DNA of 64,000 nucleotides from Legionella parisiensis (GCF_001467945.1 NZ_LNYQ01000013.1:2549098-2613097), one strand, 5' to 3'. Numbered from the stretch's first letter, positions 43,961 through 52,089 are shown. A program made the numbers and translations. The notes: generated by a model from the letters alone, not told the origin.

Positions 43961-44557
43961 ATGGATGGTTTTCCTAACGTAGATATAAATGGTTATGAAC
44001 AAATAAGAGACACAATCAAAACAGGAGACCTTCTATTTGCTTCAGGAAACTCCTTAATGTCAACTATGATTAAAGGTGCAACAAATAGCGTGTGGAGCCA
44101 TATTGCGTTTATTGTGCGCCTGGAAGCTATTGATCGAATCATGGTTATGGAAAGTGTTGAAACCCTGGGGGTACGTACAGTTCCCTTAAGCAATTATATC
44201 CGTAATTATAACGGAAGTGGTCAGGGATATCCTGGAAGGTTAATGCTGGCTCGCCATCAGAGCTTCCCTAAAGATTCTCTTGCAAATCTCTCAAAGCAAG
44301 CAGTTGATTTGCTTGGATATCCTTATGATACTGAGGAAATACTTAAAATCGCTGCACGAATAGGAATGAGTGCTTTTGGTTTTGACAAAACAAGTCCCGA
44401 GGTGATCTCGCAACATGCATTCATTTGTTCTGAATATGTCTTCATTTGTTATAAATCCGTTGGTATTACTATAAATTACAACCCAAAAGGCTTTATTGCG
44501 CCGGCAGATTTTGCGAGTTCCCCCAAAGTGAAACCTCTGTCATATATTGTATCCTAA
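43961..44557 (+). CDS. YiiX/C92-type NlpC/P60-superfamily protein
   Basis: The 198-residue protein shows the permuted papain-like layout: IKTGDLLFASGNS, the His motif SVWSHIAFIVRL, and further on the Cys motif FICSEYVFICYKSVG with NPKGFIAPADFA at the end. The order His-before-Cys is the circularly permuted arrangement of the YiiX/YebB family (peptidase family C92 type). There is no signal peptide, so a cytosolic or translocated site is possible. ATG at 43961 is preferred over the TTG at 43949. Related enzymes cleave amide or thioester bonds on lipids or proteins; the substrate here is unknown. Confidence 0.75.
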   Translation: MDGFPNVDINGYEQIRDTIKTGDLLFASGNSLMSTMIKGATNSVWSHIAFIVRLEAIDRIMVMESVETLGVRTVPLSNYIRNYNGSGQGYPGRLMLARHQSFPKDSLANLSKQAVDLLGYPYDTEEILKIAARIGMSAFGFDKTSPEVISQHAFICSEYVFICYKSVGITINYNPKGFIAPADFASSPKVKPLSYIVS

Positions 44558-44631
44558 CCCATTATAGTCTCAAAATAATTAAAGTTGGTTTTTTTGACCT
44601 AAAGAACTAAACATACTCAAAATATTAAAGC

Positions 44632-44665
44632 AAGGTAGCCTGTTTGCTTGAAAACAGGCTACCTT
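44632..44665. terminator. Perfect 14-bp inverted repeat between convergent genes
   Basis: AAGGTAGCCTGTTT (44632-44645) and AAACAGGCTACCTT (44652-44665) pair perfectly around a 6-nt loop. It lies between the C92-type gene (+) and a VOC gene (-). No long T-run follows in either direction, so it could be a strong stop hairpin or a small mobile palindrome. Confidence 0.6.
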
Positions 44666-44759
44666 CGAGCCCAAATAGGCTGCGAGCAGTCAGGCTAAAT
44701 AAAGGCTGCGCTGTGATAGCCAAGAATGTTACCTTGTAGTTACAATGACCTATCTTGAC

Positions 44760-45197
44760 TCATTCCTTGTTGGATAAATCGCCTATTCGTTTAAAATCTT
44801 TTTCACCAAAAATGGCTGAATCAAATTGATAATATTTAAATTCCAACAAATTATTACTGGGATCCTTCAAGAAAAAGGATTGATGTTCAATTCGAGTGCC
44901 CTTAAATCGTATTTTTAGTGGAATTTCAAAGGTAATTTGCTCCTTTTTAATTTTTCCCAAAAAAGTATCAAATTCATGCCACTCAAGAAAAATTAAACCA
45001 AAGTGTCTTGGATAAATACCTTCTTGTAGAGGAAGGATAGTATCAACTTTATGTGCCACAATTTGATGATTGCCAAACTCCAGAATCAATGCATGCTCAG
45101 ATTCACGCCCTAATGAAAAGCCCAATTTATGGTGATAGAAATCTTTTGCCAGAATAAGATCATGGACTGGAAATGCAAGATGAAATAAAGTATTCAT
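44760..45197 (-). CDS. VOC/glyoxalase-family protein
   Basis: The 145-residue protein has the two-module VOC fold: LFHLAFPVHDLILAKDFYHH with an N-terminal His, GFSLGRESEHALILEFGNH, HFGLIFLEWHEFDTFLGKI and the closing FFLKDPSNNLLEFKYYQ with the second metal-ligand Glu. This pattern fits a metal-dependent dioxygenase, a glyoxalase or a resistance protein of the family; the reaction is unknown. It appears monocistronic, with a weak ribosome-binding site at the ATG 45197. Confidence 0.82.
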   Translation of the reverse strand: MNTLFHLAFPVHDLILAKDFYHHKLGFSLGRESEHALILEFGNHQIVAHKVDTILPLQEGIYPRHFGLIFLEWHEFDTFLGKIKKEQITFEIPLKIRFKGTRIEHQSFFLKDPSNNLLEFKYYQFDSAIFGEKDFKRIGDLSNKE

Positions 45198-45380
45198 GAG
45201 TTTAATTTCTTAATCATTATTTGTTTTTTCGATATGCTATCCTTCTGAACCATACATACTCCTTGTATTGGTCTATTTTATAAGGATAGCAAAAGCAAGC
45301 TGAAGATATAAAATTTATATTAATTAAGAAATAAGTATGTAAGAATATTTACTTTATTTAATTTTAATTTCAAATGTAAA

Positions 45381-46019
45381 ATGCTTTTAGACACTATTTT
45401 CGATTATATTATTCATATTGATGTTTACCTGAACACCATTGTTTCAACTTATGGATTTTGGACCTATTTGCTTTTATTTGCAGTGATTTTCTGCGAAACA
45501 GGACTTATTGTGACACCCTTTTTACCGGGTGACTCCTTACTTTTTGCTGCAGGCAGTATTGCCGCACAACCTGGAAATCCATTAAATATCTCAATTTTGA
45601 TGTTGCTGCTTTTTCTTGCCTCAGTGTTGGGAAATCAAATCAATTTTCTGGTGGGCCGTCTACTGGGTCCTCGTATTTTTTCTACTGATAAATCCTGGCT
45701 GCTTAATAAAAGACACCTTGAGGAAACCCATGCATTTTATGAAAAACATGGAGGCAAAACGATAATTTTCGCGCGTTTTCTTCCAATCATACGAACTTTT
45801 GCACCATTTGTGGCCGGCATAGGAACAATGCAAGTTTTTCATTTCTCATTGTACAACTTGATCAGTGCCTTAATTTGGATTGCTAGCTTGTTGAGCCTAG
45901 GCTATTTTCTCGGCTCAATTCCATTAGTCAAAGAAAACTTCACCATAGTAATTTACAGCATCATTTTTATTTCAATTTTACCGCCTCTTCTTGCTTTACT
46001 AAGCCGAAAACGAACCTAG
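45381..46019 (+). CDS. DedA-family membrane protein
   Basis: The 212-residue inner-membrane protein carries the DedA hallmarks: FCETGLIVTPFLPGDSLLFA (Glu and the P-G-D/E-S turn), AGSIAAQ, the re-entrant region and FARFLPIIRTFAPFVAGIGTM with the paired Arg. DedA proteins are linked to lipid (undecaprenyl or phospholipid) flipping and proton-driven transport. The length and topology are typical. The ATG lacks a visible Shine-Dalgarno sequence, and a T-rich region precedes it. Confidence 0.9.
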   Translation: MLLDTIFDYIIHIDVYLNTIVSTYGFWTYLLLFAVIFCETGLIVTPFLPGDSLLFAAGSIAAQPGNPLNISILMLLLFLASVLGNQINFLVGRLLGPRIFSTDKSWLLNKRHLEETHAFYEKHGGKTIIFARFLPIIRTFAPFVAGIGTMQVFHFSLYNLISALIWIASLLSLGYFLGSIPLVKENFTIVIYSIIFISILPPLLALLSRKRT

Positions 46020-46074
46020 TCGGATGAATAGAATGTTGTAGTCTGGAGTCATTAAGGTGTGTTGCAATTCGTTC

Positions 46075-46119
46075 CACTACCCTACATTACAAGACGTGTT
46101 CGCGGGATGTAGGGTAGTG
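46075..46119. repeat. Perfect 13-bp inverted repeat with 19-nt loop
   Basis: CACTACCCTACAT (46075-46087) and ATGTAGGGTAGTG (46107-46119) are exact reverse complements. It sits between the convergent DedA (+) and OTU (-) genes. The GTAGGG-type arms differ from the other hairpins in the window. It may be a member of a dispersed palindromic repeat or a shared terminator. Confidence 0.55.
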
Positions 46120-46211
46120 AGAATAAAACGGAATATCAGGTAATTGACCAGATCGCTCATGGAGCCTGCGAACAAGCCTCGGGACCGTGGTTGTTTGTTG
46201 ACTTAGCTCAC

Positions 46212-47777
46212 TTAAAAAATTACCAGTTCATCAGGAATAAACTCCTCTTGAAACTCCGCCAAAAGTGCCGAATAATTTTTAGAAATATATTTTAAATCCA
46301 TTTTATTATGCGGCTCGTTTGCTACTAAAAGCCCCTTTAATAACATAGTCCTGAATGAATGAGGATGAGTTTTGCCGTTTTTACTATCTTCAAGAAAATC
46401 CACTAACATGTTCTTGGCCTGCTCAAGATCTTCAACTAAAGAAAATTGCTCATCAAAGTTACTCGCTCTTGTCCTACCGGATGCGCCATGTCTGTGGAAA
46501 AACGAAAAAATAATTCCATCGCTATAGGTACAATACGCTATTACTGTACGATGAACTACATGAATTAATCGATTTAATTCTTTTTGCTCTGCCTTTGAAC
46601 TCATTAACGTTAAAGGCATCTCTTCACTGTGTTTAAAAAGAGTTTCTTTACTGAAATAGTGTTGAGGTTGCTTCTTCGACCGCTCAGGATTCATTACTCT
46701 AGGTTGAGTTTCATTGTGCTTACTTACATCTGTTTTTGGAAAATTTTGATCTTGGAGAGGCGGTCTTTTTACAATAGGATTTTGTTTAAGCTGCTTAGGA
46801 TCTATATCTAACCCAATTATTTGCTTACTGATTGGAGGCGATAGCGAACTGCCCTCAAGGTGTTCTTTGGGCTTCGCTAAATTTTTTGACATTTTTTTAG
46901 CTATTGTCACTTTTGTAGTCCAATGCGTATTACCCATGTTATATAAGGTAATAATAGGGTAAGAAGGTTTATCACGTCCGTTCTCCTTACCAACGACATG
47001 GAGATTTACATGAAGTTGATCTGCGATTTCTTTCAAGTCATAATGGGTTGCCCATCGTCCATCTTCTTTAATCTTTTCCATGCCTTTTAAAATAACTGAA
47101 TCCGGGTTTGCTTCCCTACCCACTATTATGTCTTTTTCCAATACTTCTTTGACATAAGCATTTTGTATTTTTTGTGCTTCCTTATCGCCTTTTCCTTTAA
47201 GTTTTAGTGCCAGTGATTGGGCAGTTTCTTGCGCCAAACGTCGGGCTTCTGGAGATAAAGCCAATTCATTGAATTGGCTTATTGCAGCCAGTGAATGGTC
47301 GTTTTTTCCTAAGTAAAAGTCTACTAATTCCACGAATTTGCAAAATATTGGGGTAGCTGAAATATTGGCTCGCCCATCGTTTAATATGTCTTCTGTTATT
47401 ATCCTGTTTAGGGGCTCGTTTTTATAGACATTAAAAGCAATAATTCTTAACGACATTTGTAACTTGAACAGGAGCTCCTTTTTATAATTCCTATGTGAGT
47501 GATATAATTCATTTAAATCAATGTCGAGAATCTCTTGCAAACTAACATGGCGAAGACTTTGTATCCTCCATTGCTCATAAGTTTTACTTTTTCTCGTAAG
47601 TGCGTGCTCTTTTTGAATAATATCGATTAAACCTACTGCAAACGCATAAAATCCACAATCACCACCGCCAGGATTATCGATCACCATTTCCTCTATAGTA
47701 AGATCATCATCCAATATTTCGGAGTTTGGATTAGTCATGGATGGTCCCTTGCCAATTTCAATTTTGGTTCCAGACAT
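46212..47777 (-). CDS. OTU-type cysteine protease (deubiquitinase-like), candidate Dot/Icm effector
   Basis: The 521-residue protein begins with a short linker and the OTU Cys loop NPGGGDCGFYAFAVGL with Cys41. A helical stretch of about 180 residues follows, then ADQLHVNLHVV and the His motif YNMGNTHWTT (His285), where the HW pair is typical of OTU enzymes. Legionella OTU effectors (the Lot group) are known for a long helical insertion after the Cys loop, which fits this spacing. Residues about 300-390 are a Pro/Lys-rich linker, and the last 130 residues form a helical domain ending AEFQEEFIPDELVIF, an acidic, hydrophobic tail like a Dot/Icm signal. Ubiquitin cleavage in the host is inferred, not shown. 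Confidence 0.82.
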   Translation of the reverse strand: MSGTKIEIGKGPSMTNPNSEILDDDLTIEEMVIDNPGGGDCGFYAFAVGLIDIIQKEHALTRKSKTYEQWRIQSLRHVSLQEILDIDLNELYHSHRNYKKELLFKLQMSLRIIAFNVYKNEPLNRIITEDILNDGRANISATPIFCKFVELVDFYLGKNDHSLAAISQFNELALSPEARRLAQETAQSLALKLKGKGDKEAQKIQNAYVKEVLEKDIIVGREANPDSVILKGMEKIKEDGRWATHYDLKEIADQLHVNLHVVGKENGRDKPSYPIITLYNMGNTHWTTKVTIAKKMSKNLAKPKEHLEGSSLSPPISKQIIGLDIDPKQLKQNPIVKRPPLQDQNFPKTDVSKHNETQPRVMNPERSKKQPQHYFSKETLFKHSEEMPLTLMSSKAEQKELNRLIHVVHRTVIAYCTYSDGIIFSFFHRHGASGRTRASNFDEQFSLVEDLEQAKNMLVDFLEDSKNGKTHPHSFRTMLLKGLLVANEPHNKMDLKYISKNYSALLAEFQEEFIPDELVIF

Positions 47778-48024
47778 TGATTACTCCCCGGTTGCACTCT
47801 ATAGAATTGACCCGCTTTGGAAATTCTGCTGCAGAAGCGTACTTGCTTCGTCGATACGGTAGTTGAATCTCATGTACTTGCGGTACACTCCGACTCTACA
47901 CTCCGTGTCACTACGCAATTGATTCTAAAGCCAGTTTCTAAAAAGGTCTAATAAAAAATGTTCACATATTATGCTACGAGAGAATTTAACTCGCAATAGT
48001 AAGAATTTATTTGGAACTAATGGG

Positions 48025-48804
48025 CTAATCGGCAATTAATAATTGCGATAGCATACCATTTTGAATCCACCCCTTAAGAAAAGAAGCGGCCTTCATACCT
48101 ACCTCTTCCGGCTTTATCCACTGGCAAAGTCCCTCACATAGTGCGCCAAAAGACAACTTTTGGAATAAGTTGTCTAATGCCCAAGCTTCTTCATCTGAGA
48201 GGCTATAAAATTGAATGATATATTCAGGTGAACGCCATAAAACCCAGGATGTGGGTATAGAGTTTTGTTGCAATTCAGGCAGTTCCCGATCATGAGTTAA
48301 AGCCTGCCAAAGAGGAATTGTGTTTCCCAAATAATTGACTCGCTGCAGGGATGGATGGAGAACAAATTGAAGATTGGGCCATGCCTCAGGTGGGATAACC
48401 GCCATATCCTCAACTCGCACTACCGGCTCATCAGCAGCATCAAAAGCTAAACCCATTTTCCACTCAAAATCAGCAAGCTCGGATAAATAAGGATAGTGTG
48501 GATAATTACGCTTAATGAAATCTGCTAATAAATCACCAAACCAACGAATAGAGCGATAATAAGAAGGATGTGCATCAATGTAATAAGTGGATAGCTTATT
48601 AAATTCTTCGGTTCCTAAATAAGCATACAAGGCAGGAAAGTTAGTACTCAAACTTTCAATAAGCCGAAGTTTATACGCATCACGATAAATGCCTAAGCGA
48701 GTATCTACTGATACCAAATCAGTTGGTACTATAGAACCCTGGATCTCAGAATGCCCTGATAATAGAAATTTTTGAAACTGATCCTGTAACTGAGAAAGCT
48801 CCAT
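48025..48804 (-). CDS. bufC: MNIO partner protein BufC/HvfC-type (DUF2063)
   Basis: The 259-residue protein has the DUF2063 N-terminal helical domain (LQDQFQKFLLSG, RLGIYRDAYKLRLIESL, NFPALYAYLGTEEFNKLST, AHPSYYRSIRWFG) and a C-terminal part with PELADFEW-like ELADFEWKMGLAFDA. Such proteins bind the peptide substrate and present it to the multinuclear iron oxidase. Its ATG at 48804 shares one base with the stop of the oxidase gene (TAATG), so the two are translationally coupled. It closes the bufA-bufB-bufC operon; no DoxX-like bufD follows. Confidence 0.85.
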   Translation of the reverse strand: MELSQLQDQFQKFLLSGHSEIQGSIVPTDLVSVDTRLGIYRDAYKLRLIESLSTNFPALYAYLGTEEFNKLSTYYIDAHPSYYRSIRWFGDLLADFIKRNYPHYPYLSELADFEWKMGLAFDAADEPVVRVEDMAVIPPEAWPNLQFVLHPSLQRVNYLGNTIPLWQALTHDRELPELQQNSIPTSWVLWRSPEYIIQFYSLSDEEAWALDNLFQKLSFGALCEGLCQWIKPEEVGMKAASFLKGWIQNGMLSQLLIAD

Positions 48805-49667
48805 TATACTAATACCTCTTCAACTAAAATTGACTCAGCAATCCGTCGTGCCTGATTGATTTCTGCGAGTAACTCCGCAAAAGGAGGCATATTATCATCT
48901 CGTTCGATCATAGATGATATCGGTCCTAAACGCTGCAATGCTGCAGCATAAAGACTCCAAACAGGTTGTATTACTGGTGCGTCATGCGTATCGATAATGT
49001 AATTACCATGATTTGAGTGGCCTGCTAAATGAATTTGCGCGACACGCTCGGGAGGCATAGCCATAATATAATCTATAGGATTAAACTGATGATTTACAGA
49101 ACTCACATAAATATTATTTATATCTAATAAAATATAACAATCCGCTTGTTTTACAATTTCCTGGATAAACTCCCATTCGGTCATTTCAGATTGTTTGTAA
49201 GTCAGATAACTGGAAACGTTTTCGATTAAAATGGGACGTCCTAAAAAATCCTGTACTTGATGAATTCGTGATGCAATGTGGTTTACTGTTTCACGTGTAT
49301 AGGGAACAGGTAACAAATCATGGGCATTAATCCCGTTAACCCCAGTCCAGCATAAATGATCAGATACCCAGACTGGCTCAATGCGAGCTACCAACGCTTT
49401 TAATTGATTTAAATAATCACGATCCAGAGAATCAGTACTTCCTAATGAAAGAGACACCCCATGCATCACTATAGGATAGTGAGCTCGTATTTGGTCAAGA
49501 TAATAAAGCGGTTTGCCGCCCGGAACCATATAATTTTCGGTCAGTACCTCAAACCAATCCAAATCGGGTTTTTGTTCTAAGATTTCTTCATAATAATCAG
49601 GTCGTAATCCCAATCCAAAACCTAAAAAAGGCATTTTTTCAGTTACTTTATACTTTGGGATATCCAT
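48804..49667 (-). CDS. bufB: Multinuclear non-haem iron oxidase BufB/MbnB-like (DUF692)
   Basis: The 287-residue TIM-barrel enzyme matches the MNIO (DUF692) family throughout: GFGLGLRPDYYEEIL, WFEVLTENYM, HGVSLSLGSTD, VSDHLCWTG, NAHDLLPVPYT, LIENVSSYL, LLDINNIYVSSVNH, QIHLAGHSNHG and DTHDAPV. The His, Asp and Glu residues in these blocks bind two or three irons. MNIOs modify Cys residues in precursor peptides, for example to oxazolone-thioamide groups or thiooxazoles. The precursor gene (bufA) lies 71 bp upstream and the partner (bufC) overlaps its end. Confidence 0.93.
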   Translation of the reverse strand: MDIPKYKVTEKMPFLGFGLGLRPDYYEEILEQKPDLDWFEVLTENYMVPGGKPLYYLDQIRAHYPIVMHGVSLSLGSTDSLDRDYLNQLKALVARIEPVWVSDHLCWTGVNGINAHDLLPVPYTRETVNHIASRIHQVQDFLGRPILIENVSSYLTYKQSEMTEWEFIQEIVKQADCYILLDINNIYVSSVNHQFNPIDYIMAMPPERVAQIHLAGHSNHGNYIIDTHDAPVIQPVWSLYAAALQRLGPISSMIERDDNMPPFAELLAEINQARRIAESILVEEVLV

Positions 49668-49691
49668 ATTCAGCTCGAAGAAAAATGTGAG

Positions 49692-49714
49692 CCAGGCATG
49701 TATTACATGCCTGG
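49692..49714 (-). terminator. Attenuating hairpin between bufA and bufB
   Basis: CCAGGCATGT (49692-49701) and ACATGCCTGG (49705-49714) form a perfect 10-bp stem with a 3-nt loop, 24 nt after the bufA stop. On the transcribed strand CTCACATTTTTC follows, with a five-U run six to seven bases past the stem. It looks like a partial terminator or an mRNA-stabilising end that would let the precursor be made in excess over the enzyme. Confidence 0.65.
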
Positions 49715-49738
49715 AGTAACGCGAAACTCAAATTGAAA

Positions 49739-49990
49739 TTATTGAACAACAGTACCACCAGCTTTTTGGCAGTCTTCTTGAGACATTTCAGCTACGCCTT
49801 TGCCTTTACAAGCGTTTTGGCCTTTACAAGCGTTATCCGCAGTTTTGCAAGCGCCTTGGCCTTTACATGCATTACCACCTTGGCATTTTACCATACCAGC
49901 AGTAGTATCAGCTGCAAAAGCAGGGGTTAAAGCAAACATAGAAGCAGCACCCATTGCAAGAGCAACGCCTGTTAATTGTAATTTGTTCAT
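49739..49990 (-). CDS. bufA: Bufferin-like Cys-rich precursor peptide (BufA2-like RiPP metallophore)
   Basis: The 83-residue precursor has a Sec signal peptide (MNKLQLTGVALAMGAASMFALTPAFA, shortened here to its key parts: n-region MNKLQ, c-region AFA) followed by a short core with six Cys. Four occur in ACK units, two of them in NACKGQ-type repeats, and one in a C-terminal EDCQKAGGTVV motif. The pattern, size and position before an MNIO gene match the bufferin/HvfA group, whose Cys are modified by the oxidase and which bind copper or other metals in the periplasm. The start ATG has an AAAGGA site 9 bp upstream. Exact family (BufA2 or HvfA) needs a profile search. Confidence 0.85.
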   Translation of the reverse strand: MNKLQLTGVALAMGAASMFALTPAFAADTTAGMVKCQGGNACKGQGACKTADNACKGQNACKGKGVAEMSQEDCQKAGGTVVQ

Positions 49991-50027
49991 TGACTTAATT
50001 CCTTTTAGAGTTAATTAAATAAGCTAT

Positions 50028-50051
50028 AGGGCAAAATATAATTTTTGCCCT
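50028..50051 (-). promoter_or_regulatory. Dyad at the predicted bufA start site
   Basis: AGGGCAAAA (50028-50036) and TTTTGCCCT (50043-50051) are exact inverted copies. The dyad covers the predicted transcription start and the first 20 bases of the leader of bufA. It may be an operator for a metal or stress regulator, or an mRNA 5' hairpin. Confidence 0.5.
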
Positions 50052-50055
50052 TTGC

Positions 50056-50085
50056 ATTTTAGAAATTTATATTTAATTTTGTCAA
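50056..50085 (-). promoter_or_regulatory. Predicted sigma70 promoter of the buf operon
   Basis: On the minus strand TTGACA (50085-50080) is followed after 18 bp by TAAAAT (50061-50056). The -35 is a consensus match and the -10 differs at one position. Transcription would begin near 50049 and run into bufA, giving a leader of about 60 bases. Confidence 0.55.
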
Positions 50086-50194
50086 GTTCACCTTTGAAAA
50101 ATAATAGCTTTCTGTAGGGATTAGCCAAAGCCCAGCAATAACAAGAAAATGGGCAGGATCCTCCTTCGTCACCTCCACTTCCAAAAACAAAGTC

Positions 50195-50200
50195 TATAAT
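50195..50200 (+). promoter_or_regulatory. Possible -10 element for the patatin gene
   Basis: A consensus TATAAT lies here with no clear -35. Transcription from it would start near 50207, two bases before an in-frame TTG, which favours the ATG at 50239 as the true start of the patatin gene. Confidence 0.35.
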
Positions 50201-50238
50201 AAAAATAATTGCTTAAATTTCAAAGTAACAATAAAGAC

Positions 50239-52089
50239 ATGGATCAGCCCTTACTTACAACCAAAGAAATTTTTGAATTCATTAAACAACATGAACCCTT
50301 TAGCTGTATGAGTGATGTATGCCTTTCAAAACTTTCTCGTGTCTTGGAAATAGAATCTCGATCCGGTGATTCCCTTTTGATTAAAAAAGGGGAAAATATG
50401 AATGACCTTTACATTTTAATTAAAGGTCGTCTTTACTATCAAATAACCGATGTTGAAGGAAATGTGACGTTTCAAGGTGAGTTACATGAAGGGGCAATTA
50501 TAGGAGAAATGGCGCTTTTATCCGATTTACCACGCTCTGCGAATGTTTATACGCTGCGTGATAGCATCATCTTAAAATTATCGAAAAAAAATTTTTTGAA
50601 CTTGTGTAAAAAATTTCCAGAATTACTTAATAAGATAACCCAATTCACCATTCAACGATTAACTAATTCACTGCAGGGCATTCATAGCGCTTCTACACGC
50701 GATAAATCCATTGCTCTAATCCCTATAAGACAAATACAAGACCTTGAATTTCAATTGCAAGAAATGATTTTTCGTTTCTCTTATGGAGAAAAAATTCTTT
50801 TATTAAACAGCGGTTGTCTTGAAAAAAGAAAAAATCTGCTGGATGCTCATGGAAATATGAGCAATGAAGGGATTTTATGGATTAACCAACTAGAAAAAGA
50901 GTACTCCTACATCTTCTACCTAGCAGATGAAGCAATAACAAGCTGGACTAAATTTTGTTTACGTCAAGCGGATTCTCTCGCTTTCTTAGCACTGGCAGAA
51001 GAACATAATTCTGACTTATCAGAGGTAGAAAATTACGTCTTAACGATGCAAAGTAATTTTATTAAACGAAACGTATTAGTACTTCTTCATCAAACTGCAA
51101 ACCCGCCAAAAAATACTCAAAGCTGGTTAGAAAAGCGCTCTGTCAACAGTCATTTTCATGTTCGAAGTAATACAGAGGAAGGCATTTCTCGAATGATGCG
51201 TATCTTTACTGACAATACCATTTCTTTAGTCCTCAGTGGCGGTGGAGCACGAGGTCTCGCTCATATAGGTGTTTATCGCTTATTAGAGGAGAGAGGGATA
51301 CCTGTAGATTACATTGCCGGAACGAGTATGGGAGCAATGCTCGCGGCTGTTTTTGCTATGGGGTATTCTTCTAGTGATGTTTTAAAATATGTGGAAGAGT
51401 ATTTAATCAAAGGGTCTAAAATTGATTTTACCTTCCCCTATATCGCAATTGCTACAGGCAGAAGAGCTGCAGACAGTCTTATTGAGCTCTATGGCGAAAA
51501 GAGTCAAATCGAAGATTTATGGCTTAACTATTTTTGCGTATCAACCGATTTAATCAGCAAAAATTTATATGTTCACGATAGAGGACTATTATGGGAATCC
51601 ATTCGTTCCAGCATCTCCTTACCTTTTATTTATCCACCAGTATCTTTTAATGACAAACTTCTAATTGATGGGGGAATACTCAATAATATACCCACTAACG
51701 TCATGAGACAGTACTCACAGAGCAGTAAAATTATTGCCTCCAATATTAGCATTAACAATATATTTAAATTAACCTCAATACCCTACTCGCTTTCTGGCTG
51801 GAAACTGCTATACAACAAATTCATGGGGAAAGAATCAATATTACCACTTAATCTGGGAGAATTGGTGTTGAGGCTGTTAACAATCAGCTCCCATCAGAAT
51901 ACCTCGAAAATGATGGCCATGGCGGATTATGGTATTACTTTAAAAATAGACCAATACGGCATTCTGGATTTCAAAAAATATAAAGAAATTGCTGAGGCAG
52001 GTTATGAACAAGCAAAAGTTCAGTTTACCGCGCAAAATTTAACTGAACTATTAAAAAATACGCCTAAATATAATTCTGACATAATATAA
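50239..52089 (+). CDS. Patatin-like phospholipase with N-terminal cyclic-nucleotide-binding domain
   Basis: The product has about 616 residues from the ATG at 50239 (an in-frame TTG at 50209 has no ribosome-binding site). A cNMP-binding fold comes first: KKGENMNDLYILIKGRLYY, GAIIGEMALLSDLPRSANV. A middle region has the HNSDLSEVENYVL-type linker. The patatin domain begins at about residue 335 with the oxyanion loop SGGGARGLAHIGVYRLL, then the nucleophile elbow GTSMGAML and the catalytic Asp in IDGGILNNIP. This is the NTE/YlbK-type architecture: a lysophospholipase gated by a nucleotide-like sensor domain. No signal peptide or membrane helix is seen. Several Legionella patatins are virulence factors (VpdA-D), but this architecture is more housekeeping-like. 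Confidence 0.9.
   Translation: MDQPLLTTKEIFEFIKQHEPFSCMSDVCLSKLSRVLEIESRSGDSLLIKKGENMNDLYILIKGRLYYQITDVEGNVTFQGELHEGAIIGEMALLSDLPRSANVYTLRDSIILKLSKKNFLNLCKKFPELLNKITQFTIQRLTNSLQGIHSASTRDKSIALIPIRQIQDLEFQLQEMIFRFSYGEKILLLNSGCLEKRKNLLDAHGNMSNEGILWINQLEKEYSYIFYLADEAITSWTKFCLRQADSLAFLALAEEHNSDLSEVENYVLTMQSNFIKRNVLVLLHQTANPPKNTQSWLEKRSVNSHFHVRSNTEEGISRMMRIFTDNTISLVLSGGGARGLAHIGVYRLLEERGIPVDYIAGTSMGAMLAAVFAMGYSSSDVLKYVEEYLIKGSKIDFTFPYIAIATGRRAADSLIELYGEKSQIEDLWLNYFCVSTDLISKNLYVHDRGLLWESIRSSISLPFIYPPVSFNDKLLIDGGILNNIPTNVMRQYSQSSKIIASNISINNIFKLTSIPYSLSGWKLLYNKFMGKESILPLNLGELVLRLLTISSHQNTSKMMAMADYGITLKIDQYGILDFKKYKEIAEAGYEQAKVQFTAQNLTELLKNTPKYNSDII

Noticed and set aside
47810..47940. Sequence upstream of the OTU gene rich in CGTAC/GTAC steps
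   Set aside because: It looks like a possible dispersed repeat, but no second copy exists in this window and no strong palindrome is seen.
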